A stretch of 9,608 nt of DNA, taken from DATLYT01 sp035574455. Lineage in GTDB: Bacteria > Bacteroidota > Ignavibacteria > UBA10030. A program made the translations under genes and the position numbers. Every line of letters starts with the position of its first letter. The stretch's first letter is position 1. Of this stretch, positions 1 to 6,722 are shown piece after piece. Where the stretch lies: positions 1 through 9,608 of the forward strand of contig DATLYT010000070.1 of NCBI GenBank assembly GCA_035574455.1. The letters run 5' to 3'. The notes under the pieces were generated by a model, which was not told the DNA's origin, did no database searches, and saw nothing but the letters and a program-made list of their open reading frames with translations.

Positions 1-1
1 A

Positions 2-124
2 CTGCGTCTGAATTTAGGCGGCGTGCTCGTGCTGAGGTACGACATCGGAAAAAGGATCGAGAATAATCTAGGAAGATTGCAGACGGGAATTTTCCACCAG
101 TTCTTTTTCGGATGGGATTTTTGA
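2..124 (+). CDS. C-terminal end of a probable outer-membrane beta-barrel protein (5' partial)
   Basis: An open frame enters from the left edge and ends at TGA 122-124, giving 40 residues that begin LRLNLGGVLVLRYDIGKRIE and end FHQFFFGWDF. The alternating hydrophobic/polar pattern (VLVLRYDIGK, then an aromatic strand) and the terminal phenylalanine match the last strands of Gram-negative outer-membrane barrels, whose C-terminal aromatic residue is part of the signal read by the BAM machinery. The phrase xLRYDIGK also resembles the end of surface-antigen (D15/Omp85-like) or PD40-plus-barrel proteins. The N-terminal part lies outside the window, so the exact family cannot be named. The methyltransferase-like gene starts 30 bp after the stop on the same strand, so co-transcription is likely. 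The reading frame is certain to run to the stop; the barrel assignment is inference from 40 residues. Confidence 0.6.
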   Translation: MRLNLGGVLVLRYDIGKRIENNLGRLQTGIFHQFFFGWDF

Positions 125-154
125 GACGCGAGAGGAAAGACCAGGACACACAAG

Positions 155-604
155 ATGAAAGCCCTCAAAAACCATTTCTCAACACAAGCCGAAGTATATG
201 CCACATTCCGGCCTCGCTATCCGGACGCGCTGTTCGAGTTTCTGTTCTCCGCCACAACACAGAAAGAAACCTCATGGGATTGTGGAACCGGTAACGGTCA
301 GGTCGCCGTGAAATTGGCGGAGCGGTTTCACCTCGTGTATGCGACCGACATCAGCGAACGCCAGTTGAGCAATGCGCTGGTGAGGGAAAATGTCACGTAT
401 CTCGTCGGCCGCGCAGAAGAGACTACGATTTCCGACGGAAGCATCAACCTGACCACGGTGGCTCAGGCTCTGCATTGGTTCGATACTGAGGCGTTTTACC
501 GGGAAGTCCACCGCGTCGCCACACCCCAAACCGTGATAGCCGTTTGGGGCTACAACCTCTTGCGGGTCTCCCCAGCCATTGACGCGTTGGGGGGTAAGAT
601 ATGA
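155..604 (+). CDS. Class I SAM-dependent methyltransferase, shortened at the C-terminus (possibly a pseudogene)
   Basis: The 149-residue product has the front half of a Rossmann-fold methyltransferase (Methyltransf_11 type). The SAM-binding motif I is DCGTGNGQ at residues 42-49, the acidic end of strand 2 is YATD (D65), GRAEE is at 85-89, and the motif IV region TVAQALHWFD is at 101-110. The N-terminus (NHFSTQAEVYATFRPRYP) is characteristic of a small-molecule or unknown-substrate methyltransferase family of about 250 residues. Here the chain stops soon after WGYNLL (131-136) with AIDALGGKI, so roughly 100 residues of the usual C-terminal half are missing. The SAM pocket is present but the substrate lid is not, so activity is doubtful. 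The stop overlaps the next start (ATGA at 601-604). A GAGAGGAAAG stretch about 20 bp upstream is a weak ribosome site. The substrate is unknown. Confidence 0.8.
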   Translation: MKALKNHFSTQAEVYATFRPRYPDALFEFLFSATTQKETSWDCGTGNGQVAVKLAERFHLVYATDISERQLSNALVRENVTYLVGRAEETTISDGSINLTTVAQALHWFDTEAFYREVHRVATPQTVIAVWGYNLLRVSPAIDALGGKI

Positions 605-1740
605 AGCACCTCCTCGCGATGCTTCTTGTTAGCCTTACACTGGTCTCCTGCTCCGGGCTACGTGTGGAGCGGACATTCAGACCCAGCCCACAGGACTGGA
701 CACTCTTTGGAGGATCACCGGCCCGAACCCATGCAACCACCGCATTGCTCAAACCTCCTTTTGAAACAGTTTGGGAATACAACGCTCTCGCCGGCATCAG
801 CGCGTCGCCGCTCGTGCGTGACAGCGTGGTTATCATCACAACGCTCAACGGGGAGCTTCAAGCTGTCAATCTTGTCAACGGAAAACGGTTAGGCTATGTT
901 GTCCTCGAGCCGAGCATCGCCGGAACCCCTGCACTCGACAACAGCGCCGTCATTGTCCCTCTCGCTGGCGGCGATGAAACGCTCATCTCGCTTTCACTCC
1001 GTACTTCTGAGCAGTTTTGGAAAGCCACTCTCGGCCCGATTGAATCTTCACCCCTCCTCTATGACAATTTCGTTTACGTTACCACCATGGAGGGAATAGC
1101 CTATTGCCTGAAGAAACATGATGGCTCCATCGTCTGGAAATTTGAAAGCGGCACGGAAGAACGCCGCAAACCGATCCGCTCCTCCCCAGCAACCGATGGT
1201 CAAACCATTTTCTTCGGCGGCGATGATGGCTATCTGTACGCACTCGATAGAACGTCGGGGACACTGCGTTGGAAATTCAACGCCGGAGCTTCGGTGTTTG
1301 CTTCACCAATCGTGACGAGGAATGCTGTGCTATTCGGGACGTTGGGCGGAAAATTCCATTGTCTCGACGCAACGAACGGGGCAATGCGATGGACCTTCGA
1401 CACCGCCTCACCGATCTACGGAACCGCCGCCGCGAACGATGAGGCAGTCTTCGTCGGCTCGTCCAACGGCATCTGTTATGCTCTCGACCTGCAGTCTGGG
1501 ACAAAACGCTGGCAATTTTTGACGCGAAGCGTGGTCAATTCTCCGCCTCTCATCGCGGGCAATCTGCTCTACTGGGGTTCGATGGACCGGACACTCTACG
1601 CTCTCGATAGTCAGACGGGCAAGGAATTGTGGAGGTACGATGCGCTCGGCCGCATCAGAGTCCCACCTGTGATCTGGGGGAACTTGCTGCTTGTGACATC
1701 GGAAGATAAATTTGTCGTCGCCCTAAGGCCCGCACAATGA
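601..1740 (+). CDS. PQQ-repeat (BamB-like) beta-propeller lipoprotein
   Basis: The 379-residue product begins with a lipoprotein signal peptide. MKHLLAMLLVSLTLVSC ends in a lipobox LVSC, with the lipidated cysteine at 17 and Ser at +2. The rest is a beta-propeller of PQQ/YWTD-like repeats of the form G-x-(L/I)-Y-A-L-D-x-x-(S/T)-G-x-x-x-W. Copies are visible near residues 84-98, 126-141, 165-180, 210-224, 250-264, 290-304 and 329-344, and a closing strand near 370-376 suggests seven or eight blades. E. coli BamB, a BAM-complex scaffold, has this architecture and similar length, so a role at the outer membrane as an assembly scaffold is plausible. The repeats alone do not distinguish BamB from other PQQ-like lipoproteins. 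No dehydrogenase active-site features are seen, so enzymatic PQQ use is unlikely. The gene overlaps its neighbours by ATGA on both sides. The run of six G at 589-594 is the only ribosome-site-like sequence. Confidence 0.85.
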   Translation: MKHLLAMLLVSLTLVSCSGLRVERTFRPSPQDWTLFGGSPARTHATTALLKPPFETVWEYNALAGISASPLVRDSVVIITTLNGELQAVNLVNGKRLGYVVLEPSIAGTPALDNSAVIVPLAGGDETLISLSLRTSEQFWKATLGPIESSPLLYDNFVYVTTMEGIAYCLKKHDGSIVWKFESGTEERRKPIRSSPATDGQTIFFGGDDGYLYALDRTSGTLRWKFNAGASVFASPIVTRNAVLFGTLGGKFHCLDATNGAMRWTFDTASPIYGTAAANDEAVFVGSSNGICYALDLQSGTKRWQFLTRSVVNSPPLIAGNLLYWGSMDRTLYALDSQTGKELWRYDALGRIRVPPVIWGNLLLVTSEDKFVVALRPAQ

Positions 1741-2558
1741 ACAATCCTCGTTTGCGACCACCCTTACCTTTGCAGGCGCAGACCCCTGTTGGCAAGCGGA
1801 TCGTCGCCTTGAGCTTCTGTTTTCTTGTATCGCTTCCTCATTTCGTTTTCGCTCAAACCGGCCGCGTGACAGTTGAGAGCAAGCCTTCCGGTGCGATAGT
1901 CTTCATCGATTCGGTGCTTGTGGGAGTGACACCGCTGCGCGAGTACGAAACAGCTTCCGGCCCACACACACTTCGACTCGTGTACCCAAGTCTCACCAGC
2001 TGGATGGCAGTCACGAAAACGGTGCCCATCGAGGTGCGGGCAGGTCAAGCAGCTCACTACGACATTGAGCTTGGGTCGGTCTTCACGATCCACTCAACGC
2101 CGAGTGGAGCTTCTGTTCTGTTTCAGAACCGGGAGTTAGGAACAACGCCGCTCCTCTACCGCTCGGATAGTCCTTTGAACGGTACACTGCTCTTGAAAAA
2201 AGATGGCTTTGAACCGGCAGCGATTCCCATCGCTCAGGAGTACCCTGTTCCATCGCGCATCAAGCTGAAGCCGCTCAGCACCACTCCCAACCGGCTCCCC
2301 GATGTCCTCCCGCCGGATTATCTGGACAGTGTCTCCCCGCGGTGGGCGACGTACGTGGCAGCTTCGACCATGATTCTCTCCGGCGTGTTGTCCGCGTACT
2401 GGAAGGACAGCGCCAACAGAGATTTTGACCGGTACAACCTCACCAAAGATCCTGCTCTGCTTGCTTCTACCCAACGATTGGACCGGCGTTCCGGCATCGC
2501 GATTACCATTTCGCATCTGAGCTTCGCCGCCCTCGCCTATCTCCTGCTTTCCGAGTAA
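1737..2558 (+). CDS. Secreted PEGA-domain protein with two C-terminal membrane segments
   Basis: The 273-residue product has a long n-region, then a hydrophobic signal (KRIVALSFCFLVSLPHFVFA, residues 20-39) with likely cleavage before Q40. Two PEGA-type beta-sandwich repeats follow: RVTVESKPSGAIVFIDSVLVG at about 43-63, with its partner strands to about 85, and VFTIHSTPSGASVLFQNRELG at about 115-135, with the rest to about 160. Each has the typical S-x-P-(S)-G-A-x-V-x-(I/L) core and a G-x-T-P-L turn. A proline-rich linker (about 179-193) leads to two hydrophobic segments at about 203-221 and 253-271. The loop between them contains DFDRYNLTKDPALL. PEGA domains are surface or periplasmic adhesion/scaffold modules of unknown exact role. 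The start overlaps the stop of the PQQ lipoprotein (ATGA at 1737-1740), implying coupled translation and perhaps joint envelope function. The domain call is firm; the function is not known. Confidence 0.82.
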   Translation: MNNPRLRPPLPLQAQTPVGKRIVALSFCFLVSLPHFVFAQTGRVTVESKPSGAIVFIDSVLVGVTPLREYETASGPHTLRLVYPSLTSWMAVTKTVPIEVRAGQAAHYDIELGSVFTIHSTPSGASVLFQNRELGTTPLLYRSDSPLNGTLLLKKDGFEPAAIPIAQEYPVPSRIKLKPLSTTPNRLPDVLPPDYLDSVSPRWATYVAASTMILSGVLSAYWKDSANRDFDRYNLTKDPALLASTQRLDRRSGIAITISHLSFAALAYLLLSE

Positions 2559-2770
2559 CCCGCGCGAGAAGCAAACCGTAACACCAAATTGAACGTTCAC
2601 CCCCTCGGGTTCTTCCCTGCGCCCTTTGCGGTTTCACCACGTAAAGACAAAAATGTCGCTCTACCTTTCACCTGACCGACAAAAAAGCCTTGTACCGCCG
2701 CATCAATGTGGCTCTTGACTTTATCGGAACATCCTGCAACTTCATAGGAAGATCATCCCCCTCATCAGAC

Positions 2771-3991
2771 ATGGCGCTGCATTTTCTCTTTATCGACTTC
2801 AACGCGTACTTTGCCTCCGTCGAGCAGCAGGTACGGCCCGAGCTGCGGGGCAAGCCGGTCGTCGTTGCACCAATGATGACCGACTCCACCTGTGCGATCG
2901 CGGCCAGCTATGAGGCAAAGCGGTTCGGCATCAAGACGGGGACAAGCATTCGCGAGGCAAAACGGCTCTGTCGGGAACTGATCGTTGTCGAAGCGCGCCA
3001 TCACCTGTACATCGACTTCCACCATCAACTGGTCGAGGCGGTCGAGTCGTGCGTTCCCGTGCATAGCGTTCTCTCCATCGACGAGATGGCGTGCCAGCTT
3101 ACAGGAAGCCAGCGTGAGCGCGAGAACGCTGTCACTCTTGCGCATCGGATCAAGGAAACCATCGCAACGCGCGTCGGCTCGGAACTCCGCAGCTCCATCG
3201 GCATTGCGCCGAACCTCTTCCTCTCCAAAACCGCCTCCGACATGCAAAAGCCGAACGGCCTGGTGGTCATCGAACAGAAGGATGTGCCGGAGATATTGTT
3301 TCAGCTCGAGTTAGAAGACCTGACGGGCATCGGGCCGCGGATGAGGAGACGACTGGAACGGAACGGTATTCACACCGTGCAACAGTTATGCACCGCCAGT
3401 AAAGGAGTTTTACGAACCATCTGGGGCGGCATTGAAGGCGAGCGCATGTACGCGCGGTTGCGGGGTGAGGCGGTCTACACGCCGCCGACACACCGCTCAA
3501 CGGTCGGCCACTCCCATGTGTTGCCGCCAGACCTCCGAACCGAAGAGTCGGCATTCTCGGTACTCCACCGGCTGGTGCAGAAAGCATCCATGCGGCTACG
3601 CGCAGAGAGGTACCGAGCGGGAGCATTTCATGTGGGCATTCAGTACTTCGATAACAAGTATTGGGGCGAGATGGTGAGCTTCGACCACACGCAGGATACG
3701 CTCCTTTTCATCCGGGCACTCACAACGCTGTGGAGCCGCAAGCCCTGCATCAACGCCAAACCGTTAAGGGTGAGTATCGCACTGCTCGATTTGAAGAAAG
3801 AGGAAGATTGCACTCCGTCGTTATTCGATGAAGAGAAGAAATCGACCGCGCTGAATAGCGCCATCGATGCGCTGAACATGCGTTTCGGCAAGAACACCAT
3901 CTACTTCGGTGCAGCCCACACCGCCCGCGATGCCGCCCCCACCCGCATCGCCTTCACCCACATTCCGGATACAATCGAGCAGACGGCGTGA
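2771..3991 (+). CDS. dinB: Y-family DNA polymerase IV
   Basis: The 406-residue product is a translesion polymerase that copies past damaged bases in the cytoplasm. The palm begins LFIDFNAYFASVEQQ, giving metal ligand D9 and aromatic steric-gate candidate F14 (Y13 beside it). The second acidic pair is SIDE, D104/E105, and SSIGIAPNLFLSKTASDMQKP at 141-161 is the conserved IMS block. A helix-hairpin-helix lies at about 184-207 (LTGIGPRMRRRLERNGI). The little-finger domain occupies roughly 240-345. After it, TPSLF at 348-352 looks like a degenerate beta-clamp motif, followed by a conserved-looking tail (LNSAIDALNMRFGKNTIYFG). The frame is open back to a TTG at 2690, but those 27 residues have no family character and ATG 2771 matches where DinB proteins begin. 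No good ribosome site is present; AGGAAG is about 20 bp away. The 212 bp upstream hold no gene and no clear -10. Confidence 0.93.
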   Translation: MALHFLFIDFNAYFASVEQQVRPELRGKPVVVAPMMTDSTCAIAASYEAKRFGIKTGTSIREAKRLCRELIVVEARHHLYIDFHHQLVEAVESCVPVHSVLSIDEMACQLTGSQRERENAVTLAHRIKETIATRVGSELRSSIGIAPNLFLSKTASDMQKPNGLVVIEQKDVPEILFQLELEDLTGIGPRMRRRLERNGIHTVQQLCTASKGVLRTIWGGIEGERMYARLRGEAVYTPPTHRSTVGHSHVLPPDLRTEESAFSVLHRLVQKASMRLRAERYRAGAFHVGIQYFDNKYWGEMVSFDHTQDTLLFIRALTTLWSRKPCINAKPLRVSIALLDLKKEEDCTPSLFDEEKKSTALNSAIDALNMRFGKNTIYFGAAHTARDAAPTRIAFTHIPDTIEQTA

Positions 3992-3996
3992 TGCAC

Positions 3997-4029
3997 GCGT
4001 CGGGACACATCATGACGTCCCTACGCTTT
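3997..4029. terminator. Candidate bidirectional terminator between convergent genes
   Basis: GCGT-C-GGGAC (3997-4006) can pair with GTCCC-T-ACGC (4017-4026), a stem of nine pairs with one C/T mismatch and a 10-base loop, followed by TTT. It sits just after the dinB stop and just before the stop of the facing hydrolase, where a shared terminator is expected. The T-run is short, so the call is tentative. Confidence 0.4.
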
Positions 4030-4040
4030 ACAATGATTGT

Positions 4041-4940
4041 TTATTTCCCCGCAGATGATTTTCCGTACAACCTCTCCACCACCACATTTGTCAATTCGCG
4101 GATCAGTTCCCGTTCACCCGGCATCACATGACGGCTCCTGTGCCAGACCAGTTCCTTCGGCTCGCGGGCTTCTTCATACAGAGCGAGGGCGGACTCTTTC
4201 GGGAACAGCGTATCTCCCTCCCCATTCACCATCAGCAATTTGCGGGGCGAAAGGTAGGGCACGTATTTGTTCGGTTCAAACGGAGCAAGGATCGCACCAC
4301 CCAACCAGCCGGCAAGTGTGGCGGGAATCGGCACGCCCAATCGCTCCGCATTGCTCGCGATCACGGTCGATAAATCTCCTCCGGCCTGCACAACGACGGC
4401 CTGCTTCACACGCTGGTCGATGACCGCAACAGGCAGGCCCGTGAAAATGCCGAAGCTCACAGAGACAACCGTAACATCCCGCGTGTCGATGTGCGGTTGC
4501 TGGAAGATCCAATCGAGGCAGGTAAGCAACAGCGGTACGGTACGCCTTGCCATCGAGCGGAGACGAAACGTTGTGCCGACTGCTTTCCAGCCTTGGAAAT
4601 CGAATTCGCCTTCAAAGGGATAATCCACCGCCACCAGAGCAACGCTATCCTGTCCCTCGATCATCTCCACCACGTCTTTCCCCGTCTCGATGCCAACGCA
4701 GAGCAAGGCAGCAGGAAATGGCCCTTTCCCCTTGGGCAACCGGAGTCGACCGGAAAGCGAGTCGCCCGACGTCGAGCGGAGCTGAAAATCGTACGTCGTG
4801 GTCAGCGCCGATTCCTCTGCCAGCACCAGCCGCATCGATTCGACGTCGCCCTTCCGCTCTAGGAAAGCAGCACGCATGCTGAAGTAGTTCTGCGCCGAGA
4901 GCGGTGTGAAGATGAACAGCATAGCGGTAAGGATTCTCAC
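4041..4940 (-). CDS. Secreted alpha/beta hydrolase (dienelactone hydrolase/peptidase-like)
   Basis: The 299-residue product starts with a signal peptide (MRILTAMLFIFTPLSA, cut before Q17), so it acts in the periplasm or outside. A beta-rich segment at about 49-75 precedes the alpha/beta fold. The nucleophile elbow is SVSFG (160-164) with serine 162, the acid is D243 in GEGDTLFP, and the histidine is H271 in SRHVMP. These three come in the right order and spacing for a Ser-Asp-His triad. The usual first glycine of G-x-S-x-G is serine here, which is tolerated in several hydrolase families. LLCVGI (80-84 region) is in the oxyanion-loop position. The start is GTG at 4938-4940; the next ATG (codon 7) would leave too short a signal peptide. 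No ribosome site is seen, and a promoter-like pair lies immediately upstream. The substrate cannot be told; esterase and peptidase are both possible. Confidence 0.82.
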   Translation of the reverse strand: MRILTAMLFIFTPLSAQNYFSMRAAFLERKGDVESMRLVLAEESALTTTYDFQLRSTSGDSLSGRLRLPKGKGPFPAALLCVGIETGKDVVEMIEGQDSVALVAVDYPFEGEFDFQGWKAVGTTFRLRSMARRTVPLLLTCLDWIFQQPHIDTRDVTVVSVSFGIFTGLPVAVIDQRVKQAVVVQAGGDLSTVIASNAERLGVPIPATLAGWLGGAILAPFEPNKYVPYLSPRKLLMVNGEGDTLFPKESALALYEEAREPKELVWHRSRHVMPGERELIRELTNVVVERLYGKSSAGK

Positions 4941-4946
4941 AATGGT

Positions 4947-4975
4947 AAGCTAAGCGCTGAGCATTCAAAACGCAA
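4947..4975 (-). promoter_or_regulatory. Candidate promoter of the secreted hydrolase
   Basis: On the minus strand TTGCGT (4970-4975) and TAGCTT (4947-4952) are separated by exactly 17 bases. The predicted start of transcription falls about at the GTG start codon (4940), so the mRNA may be leaderless, which fits the lack of a ribosome site. The match to consensus is only partial. Confidence 0.3.
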
Positions 4976-5027
4976 CCGGTATCGCCGTGGATTCCCGATT
5001 AGAGACTTCTGAACAATGAAATAGGAA

Positions 5028-5168
5028 TGTCATTCTGAGCATTCGCCAAAGGCGGAGACGAACCTGCCCGCCTCCAACGGAACGTCGCTCAGGCAGGGAA
5101 TCTGCCTTTTGACTCTAAAAATACTTCGACGAGATTCTTCGTCCGCCAGAGGCGGACTCAGAATGACA
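5028..5168. repeat. Inverted-repeat element with TGTCATTCTGAG ends
   Basis: A perfect 12-bp terminal inverted repeat, TGTCATTCTGAG at 5028-5039 and CTCAGAATGACA at 5157-5168, bounds a 141-bp non-coding segment. Inside are further palindromes: CGCC-AAA-GGCG (5044-5054), CCTGCC (5063-5068) against GGCAGG (5092-5097), and GTCCGCC-AGA-GGCGGAC (5141-5157), which abuts and shares a base with the right end. No open frame crosses it. Similar TCATTCTGAG...GAATCT palindromic repeats are scattered between genes in many bacteria, so it is probably a small non-autonomous mobile or REP-like element. No clean target-site duplication is seen. Its RNA would fold strongly. Confidence 0.65.
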
Positions 5169-5190
5169 TGGGAATGATAAGTCCTTTTTT

Positions 5191-5331
5191 GCTGTCATGC
5201 CCGCGCCTGCTGCAGGCAGGGATTTTAAGCAGGCTTCACGGAAGCGCATCGCTACTCGGCGTCATCGAGCGGCGATTCGAACCTGCCTGGTAAACAAGAC
5301 CTGCTTTGCCGGGCGGGTCATCACCGACAGC
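5191..5331. repeat. Possible second, degenerate palindromic element
   Basis: GCTGTC (5191-5196) and GACAGC (5326-5331) form short outer inverted repeats around a segment rich in CCTGC/GCAGG words, including the palindromic GCCTGCTGCAGGC core at about 5205-5217 and CCTGCCTGG near 5282-5290. It lies 22 bp from the first element and shares its style. Together with 4941-5027 and 5169-5190 it accounts for the gene-free stretch; nothing else is seen there. Confidence 0.3.
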
Positions 5332-5363
5332 ATTTATGATTGAGTTTCACCCCGAGTTTCTCT

Positions 5364-6248
5364 ATGTTGTCATGCGTGAAAGGCACGGCACGCAAGATCG
5401 TTCGCTTTACACGGCAAATTCTGATTGCTGCCATCGCTGCTATCCTTTTTTGGATGCTCCTTCTCATGCTCTTCGAAGAACGGTTCATCTTCTTTCCCTC
5501 CTCGTATCCCGATGGATACTACGAGGAGGCGCGATCGTTGCCCTTCCTGGAAGATTGCTGGTTTATGACCGAGGATGGGGTCAAACTCCACGGCTGGTTT
5601 GCACGGAGAGATTCCGCCATAGCGACGCTCGTCATCTCCCACGGCAATGCGGGTAATCTGTCCCACCGTCTGCCGATTATCAAGACATTTCGCGACTTTG
5701 GCTTCAACGTTTTCATGTATGATTATCGCGGGTATGGCAGAAGCGAGGGTTCTCCAACCGAGGAAGGCGTGTACCGCGACGGACGGGCGGCGTTTGATTA
5801 CGTCATCAGAAGAAGCGACGTTGATTCAACAAACGTCATTCTCTTCGGAACAAGTTTGGGCGGAGCCGTCGCGGTGGATGTCGCTCTGGACCGTCCTGCT
5901 GCGGGCATGATCCTCGAATCGACCTTCTCCTCAGCAAGAGATGTTGCCCGTGTGGCATATCCGTTCCTGCCAGCGCAATTCCTTCTCCGCAGCAAATTCG
6001 ATTCAGCCGAAAAGATCCGCTCCATCCGCATTCCGCTCCTCTTCCTGCACGGTGACCAGGATAGCATCATCCCCATCTCCTTAGGTCGCAAACTGTTTGA
6101 GGCGGCCAACGAGCCTAAGACGTTCCACGTTGTTTCCGGCGCCGACCACAACGACATCTTCTGGGTCGGCGGCAGGGCCTATCTTGAGCAAATTCGGAAC
6201 TTTGCGCTGCGTGTGCATCGCACGAGCTCGTCTTCCTCCGAGCGATAG
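5364..6248 (+). CDS. Membrane-anchored BEM46/YfhR-type alpha/beta hydrolase
   Basis: From ATG 5364 the product is 294 residues. A basic stretch (ARKIVRFTR, about 9-17) precedes one hydrophobic segment (about 18-37), placing the enzyme at the membrane, and the following EERFIFFPSSYP is typical of the BEM46 family. The fold is clear: oxyanion loop HGNAGN (93-98), DYRGYGRSEG (120-129), nucleophile elbow GTSLGG (162-167) with Ser164, acid D233 in HGDQDSIIP, and histidine 262 in GADHND. This supports a serine hydrolase; family members are poorly characterised and the substrate is unknown. The frame also opens at TTG 5340, but ATG 5364 gives the more usual N-terminus; no ribosome site decides it. 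A TATGAT at 5335-5340 could be a -10 element, without a convincing -35. The stop lies 6 bp from that of the facing DksA-like gene. Confidence 0.85.
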   Translation: MLSCVKGTARKIVRFTRQILIAAIAAILFWMLLLMLFEERFIFFPSSYPDGYYEEARSLPFLEDCWFMTEDGVKLHGWFARRDSAIATLVISHGNAGNLSHRLPIIKTFRDFGFNVFMYDYRGYGRSEGSPTEEGVYRDGRAAFDYVIRRSDVDSTNVILFGTSLGGAVAVDVALDRPAAGMILESTFSSARDVARVAYPFLPAQFLLRSKFDSAEKIRSIRIPLLFLHGDQDSIIPISLGRKLFEAANEPKTFHVVSGADHNDIFWVGGRAYLEQIRNFALRVHRTSSSSSER

Positions 6249-6254
6249 CAAAAA

Positions 6255-6689
6255 TCACGCAGCCTGTCCTCGTGCGCCTCGTTCTTCTCTTCGCAACGGC
6301 GCACCGGATTTGCACGAGATACAAAGCTGCGTGAAGGGAATGGCCTCAAGTCTGCCTTTCTCGATCACCTCACCGCACGACGTACACCAGCCATAACGAC
6401 CGTGCTCGATGCGCTCTAAGGCACGTTCGATCCCGTCAAGCATGTTCGATCGACTGTGAAGGATCGCCGCCCTCTCGGCGTACTCGACTTCCGTTGCCGG
6501 ATCGCGCATTTCTCGAATCTCCTCAAGAATCTCATCTTTCATCTGCTGGAGCAATGTGCGAAAGTGCTCGAGCTCGCGCTCGCTGTAGCCTTCCTGCACC
6601 TCGATAACTCTTTGTTTCGATGTTGACCGGCTGGTCGGTAACTTCTCGAGCGCCGCATGGAGTTCGCGAATTTTCTGTTTGTTCATCAT
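6255..6689 (-). CDS. DksA/TraR-family C4 zinc-finger protein
   Basis: The 144-residue product has a helical N-terminal half with likely coiled-coil character (about 36-61, ERELEHFRTLLQQMKDEILEE). It ends in the family's zinc finger, GRYGWCTSCGEVIEKGRLEA, with cysteines 102/105 and 123/126 (CxxC-x17-CxxC). DksA-type proteins enter the RNA polymerase secondary channel and adjust initiation, usually with ppGpp. DksA carries a DxxDxA tip motif; here the turn reads RDPATEVEYAERA (62-74), which is acidic but not the canonical motif, so it may be a paralogue with a different effect. A basic, low-complexity tail (RREERGARG) follows the finger. The start ATG 6689 has AGAGGG seven bases upstream; the adjacent second ATG is equally possible. 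It follows the zinc-ribbon gene by 33 bp, probably as one operon. Confidence 0.88.
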   Translation of the reverse strand: MMNKQKIRELHAALEKLPTSRSTSKQRVIEVQEGYSERELEHFRTLLQQMKDEILEEIREMRDPATEVEYAERAAILHSRSNMLDGIERALERIEHGRYGWCTSCGEVIEKGRLEAIPFTQLCISCKSGAPLRREERGARGQAA

Positions 6690-6696
6690 CGTTCTA

Positions 6697-6702
6697 CCCT
6701 CT
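6697..6702 (-). promoter_or_regulatory. Ribosome binding site of the DksA-like gene
   Basis: AGAGGG on the minus strand, seven bases before the ATG at 6689, supports the chosen start. Confidence 0.55.
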
Positions 6703-6722
6703 CATTCTCTCCGCCATGCAGG

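Noticed and set aside
444..848. Minus-strand open frame of 134 codons over the methyltransferase and lipoprotein genes
   Set aside because: It lies opposite clear coding sequence, has arginine-rich low-sense composition and no ribosome site.
601..1740. PQQ-dependent dehydrogenase
   Set aside because: Only the short propeller repeats and a lipobox are present; the length and lack of dehydrogenase active-site motifs fit a scaffold lipoprotein.
2590..2599. Perfect palindrome TGAACGTTCA upstream of dinB as a LexA box
   Set aside because: GAAC and GTTC are adjacent, without the four-base gap of GAAC-N4-GTTC, and the site is 170 bp from the start with no promoter next to it. A short palindrome by chance is more likely.
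2136..2600. Minus-strand open frame of 154 codons over the PEGA gene
   Set aside because: Shadow of a well-supported plus-strand gene, with no recognisable domain.
2715..2743. TTGACT at 2715-2720 as a dinB promoter
   Set aside because: The hexamer 17 bases downstream is AACTTC, and other spacings give no acceptable -10.
2690..2770. 27-codon upstream extension of dinB from a TTG
   Set aside because: The added residues lack family similarity, and ATG 2771 gives the standard DinB N-terminus.
4037..4882. Several plus-strand open frames across the secreted hydrolase
   Set aside because: All are antisense shadows; the minus-strand frame has a signal peptide and catalytic triad.
5028..5331. CRISPR array
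   Set aside because: The repeats are inverted rather than regularly spaced direct repeats.
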